Source: Methanomicrobia archaeon
GTDB taxonomy: Archaea > Halobacteriota > Syntropharchaeia > Alkanophagales > Methanospirareceae
Reading direction: 5' to 3'
Length of the DNA stretch: 5,952 nt
Assembly (NCBI GenBank): GCA_016928455.1
Contig: JAFGKP010000044.1
Location: 1-5,952, forward strand
The notes beneath the pieces are model-generated. The model was not told the origin of the DNA. It did no database searches and was given only the letters and a program-made list of their open reading frames with translations. Below are positions 4,699 to 5,952 of this stretch, in pieces (positions within the stretch are counted from its first letter, which is position 1; the number at the start of each line of letters is the position of its first letter). Made by a program: the position numbers and the translations under genes.

Positions 4699-5664
4699 TT
4701 AAACCGCTTCAATCGTCGAGGGCGGCTTCCTGGTAATATTATACGTGACGCTGACGACGCCGGACACTTCGCTCGTTATCCGATCAGCCAGACGCTCGAG
4801 GGTTTCGTAAGGTAATCGCGTTGGTTGCCCCGTCTGAGCATCAGAGCTCTCCCAGCAGCGCACTTCCACTTGCAGCCCGTAGTCGCGCTTGCCCGCGCGG
4901 ACCCCGGTCACTTTATCCGCATGCAGGATCGCGAGATACTGGAATGCTCCGGTGGTTTTCAGTTCATGCTCAACGATCTCCGTCGCTTCACGCACCACCG
5001 CGATGCGATCGGGTGTGACCTCGCCGATGACGCGTGCGGCCAATGCGGGACCAGGGAACGGAGGCCTGTTGTAGATCGCTTCCGGCAGCCCGAGCGCCTT
5101 ACCCACAAGTCGAACCGCGGGTTTCCGGAGCTGAATGACCGGTTCAATGACCTTATACCCGAATGCGGCTTCCGTATCGATCCCCAGTTGCTCGAGGATA
5201 TTGTGCTGACGCTTCACGCCTGCAACCGTCTCTTCAACGTCCGTGTAATTGGTACCCTGGAGAAGATACTTCGCCCCGCTCTCTTTGACGAGCGCACCAA
5301 AGACCTGTTTATAAAAGGTCTGCGTAATCGCTTCACGTTTCTCCTCGGGTTCGGTAAGCCCTTTGAGCGCGCCAAAGAACTGCGCTCGGGCGTCGAACAG
5401 CTCGACTGGTATCCCCAGCTTCGTAAAGAGTGAGACGATGTATTCGGGCTCGCCCTGCCGCATAATGCCGTTCTCGATAAAGTACGTCTTCAAGCGATCG
5501 CCCAGTGCACGGTGTCCCAGCAGCGTCACAACAGATGAATCGACCCCGCCGGAGAGCGCATTGATCGCCGTGCTACTGCCAACGATCGATCTGATCGCTT
5601 CGACCTGCTCTGCAATGAACTGCTCGGGTTGTAACTCTTCGAGCGTGATCTCCTTCAGTGCCAT
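4699..5664 (-). CDS. GuaA C-terminal-type ATP-pyrophosphatase (GMP synthase subunit B-like, divergent)
   Basis: This 321-aa protein has the N-type ATP-pyrophosphatase and dimerisation domains of GMP synthase but no glutaminase domain, like the split archaeal GuaAb. In that family the enzyme adenylates XMP and aminates it to GMP. The PP-loop SGGVDSS is at 38-44, YLLQGT at about 132-137, NRPPFPGPALAARVIGEVTP at 198-217, and the C-terminus keeps KPPSTIE (313-319). Several places differ from classical GuaA: QGTNYTDVEETVAGVKRQHN (135-154) replaces the stretch with KSHHNVGG, and the end reads YNITRKPPSTIEAV instead of YDITSKPPATIEWE. It may be the cell's GMP synthase or a paralogue with another substrate. 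A GTG at 5679 in frame would add 5 residues. I chose ATG 5664 because the TATA box at 5687-5694 predicts a leaderless start there. Confidence 0.8.
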   Translation of the reverse strand: MALKEITLEELQPEQFIAEQVEAIRSIVGSSTAINALSGGVDSSVVTLLGHRALGDRLKTYFIENGIMRQGEPEYIVSLFTKLGIPVELFDARAQFFGALKGLTEPEEKREAITQTFYKQVFGALVKESGAKYLLQGTNYTDVEETVAGVKRQHNILEQLGIDTEAAFGYKVIEPVIQLRKPAVRLVGKALGLPEAIYNRPPFPGPALAARVIGEVTPDRIAVVREATEIVEHELKTTGAFQYLAILHADKVTGVRAGKRDYGLQVEVRCWESSDAQTGQPTRLPYETLERLADRITSEVSGVVSVTYNITRKPPSTIEAV

Positions 5665-5686
5665 GAGTGTAGATGACACGGACGCA

Positions 5687-5694
5687 GTATAAAA
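5687..5694 (-). promoter_or_regulatory. TATA box of the GuaA-like gene, predicting a leaderless start
   Basis: The minus strand reads TTTTATAC, preceded by GGTAAG. Its centre is about 26 nt from the ATG at 5664, the archaeal TATA-to-start distance, and no Shine-Dalgarno site precedes either the GTG at 5679 or this ATG. The box lies in the short gap after the stop of the upstream minus-strand gene, so the GuaA-like gene probably has its own start even if some read-through occurs. Confidence 0.45.
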
Positions 5695-5700
5695 CTTACC

Positions 5701-5952
5701 TCAATAGTAGTACCAGATGCTCCGATAGTCCTCAGGATCCTCGCCGCGCGCCGTTATCTTATCGAGATAGCTTCGAATCGTCACGTCCGTGTACAGATAC
5801 GGGTTAACGGTCTCAATGTTCTTCTCCCAGGGGTGGAAGAGATACATGCGTCGCCCATCGGGCTGTATCGCGATGAGCTCGTGGTCCTGCCATGCGCGGA
5901 GATGGTTCTTGCCGAGGAACGGCACGTTAAAGACCGGCTCGTCACTGCGGAA
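5701..5952 (-). CDS. C-terminal part of a larger protein, tentatively KamA-like radical SAM
   Basis: Only the last 83 residues are in the window; the frame is open to the edge, so the gene starts outside it. The visible part begins FRSDEPVFNVPFLGKNHL and has two notable features: a PDGRRMYLFHPWEK stretch and a tyrosine-rich end, SIWYYY, just before TGA. An in-frame GTG at 5925 could start a 74-aa peptide, but it interrupts a continuous conserved-looking stretch and has no clear ribosome site, so a truncated long gene is more likely. The pattern recalls the C-termini of KamA-family (lysine 2,3-aminomutase-like) radical SAM proteins, but the CxxxCxxC motif that would prove it lies outside the window. 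It ends 36 bp before the ATG of the GuaA-like gene on the same strand, so the two might be co-transcribed. Confidence 0.55.
   Translation of the reverse strand, partial: FRSDEPVFNVPFLGKNHLRAWQDHELIAIQPDGRRMYLFHPWEKNIETVNPYLYTDVTIRSYLDKITARGEDPEDYRSIWYYY

Noticed and set aside
4825..5433. Plus-strand open frame of 202 codons opposite the GuaA-like gene
   Set aside because: It overlaps conserved PP-ATPase coding sequence, shows no recognisable domain and no good ribosome site. A long antisense frame is common at this GC content.
1..5952. CRISPR arrays, insertion sequences, attachment sites, toxin-antitoxin or defence genes
   Set aside because: No spaced direct repeats, terminal inverted repeats, transposase, integrase or defence motifs were seen. 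A tRNA gene is present, but no duplicated tRNA 3' end or integrase accompanies it inside the window.

Overview
The window looks like a chromosomal, housekeeping stretch of a euryarchaeon, most like the methanogen/anaerobic-alkane-oxidiser side of that group. The reasons are an archaeal/eukaryotic-type RNA polymerase subunit K gene, an aTrm56-type tRNA Cm56 methyltransferase (an archaea-specific SPOUT family), a Trm-G10/Trm11-type THUMP methyltransferase, a stand-alone ATP-pyrophosphatase subunit resembling the split archaeal GMP synthase, AT-rich TATA-like boxes about 25 nt before probable transcript starts, and oligo-T gene ends. The finer placement (for example ANME-1/Syntrophoarchaeia-like) is only an impression. 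I see no phage, insertion sequence, CRISPR or other mobile signature.

Layout. Positions 10-84 hold tRNA-Pro(CGG), closely followed by rpoK (124-333, +). A convergent gap of about 160 bp with an oligo-T terminator separates rpoK from pdxS (494-1399, -), the PLP synthase lyase subunit. pdxS and a Trm-G10-like tRNA methyltransferase gene (1504-2577, +) diverge from one short intergenic region with a shared TATA box. A conserved-looking but unidentified 96-aa protein follows (2646-2936, +). It converges almost end to end on trm56 (2946-3491, -). Diverging from trm56 is a family-4-like Fe-S uracil-DNA-glycosylase-superfamily protein (3565-4245, +), followed by an unidentified 134-aa helical protein (4289-4693, +). 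That gene ends 5 bp from the stop of a divergent GuaA C-terminal-type ATP-pyrophosphatase (4699-5664, -). The window closes in the C-terminal part of another minus-strand gene (5701-5952), tentatively a KamA-like radical SAM protein.

How the genes relate. Three loci concern tRNA: a tRNA gene and two tRNA methyltransferases acting on G10 and C56. rpoK serves transcription, pdxS makes vitamin B6 cofactor, and the GuaA-like and UDG-like genes fall in nucleotide/DNA chemistry. This is a mosaic of short one- or two-gene units on alternating strands, not a single system. The best leads are the divergent GuaA-like enzyme, the UDG-like protein with altered active-site motifs plus its unknown neighbour, and the 96-aa protein between two tRNA-modification genes.
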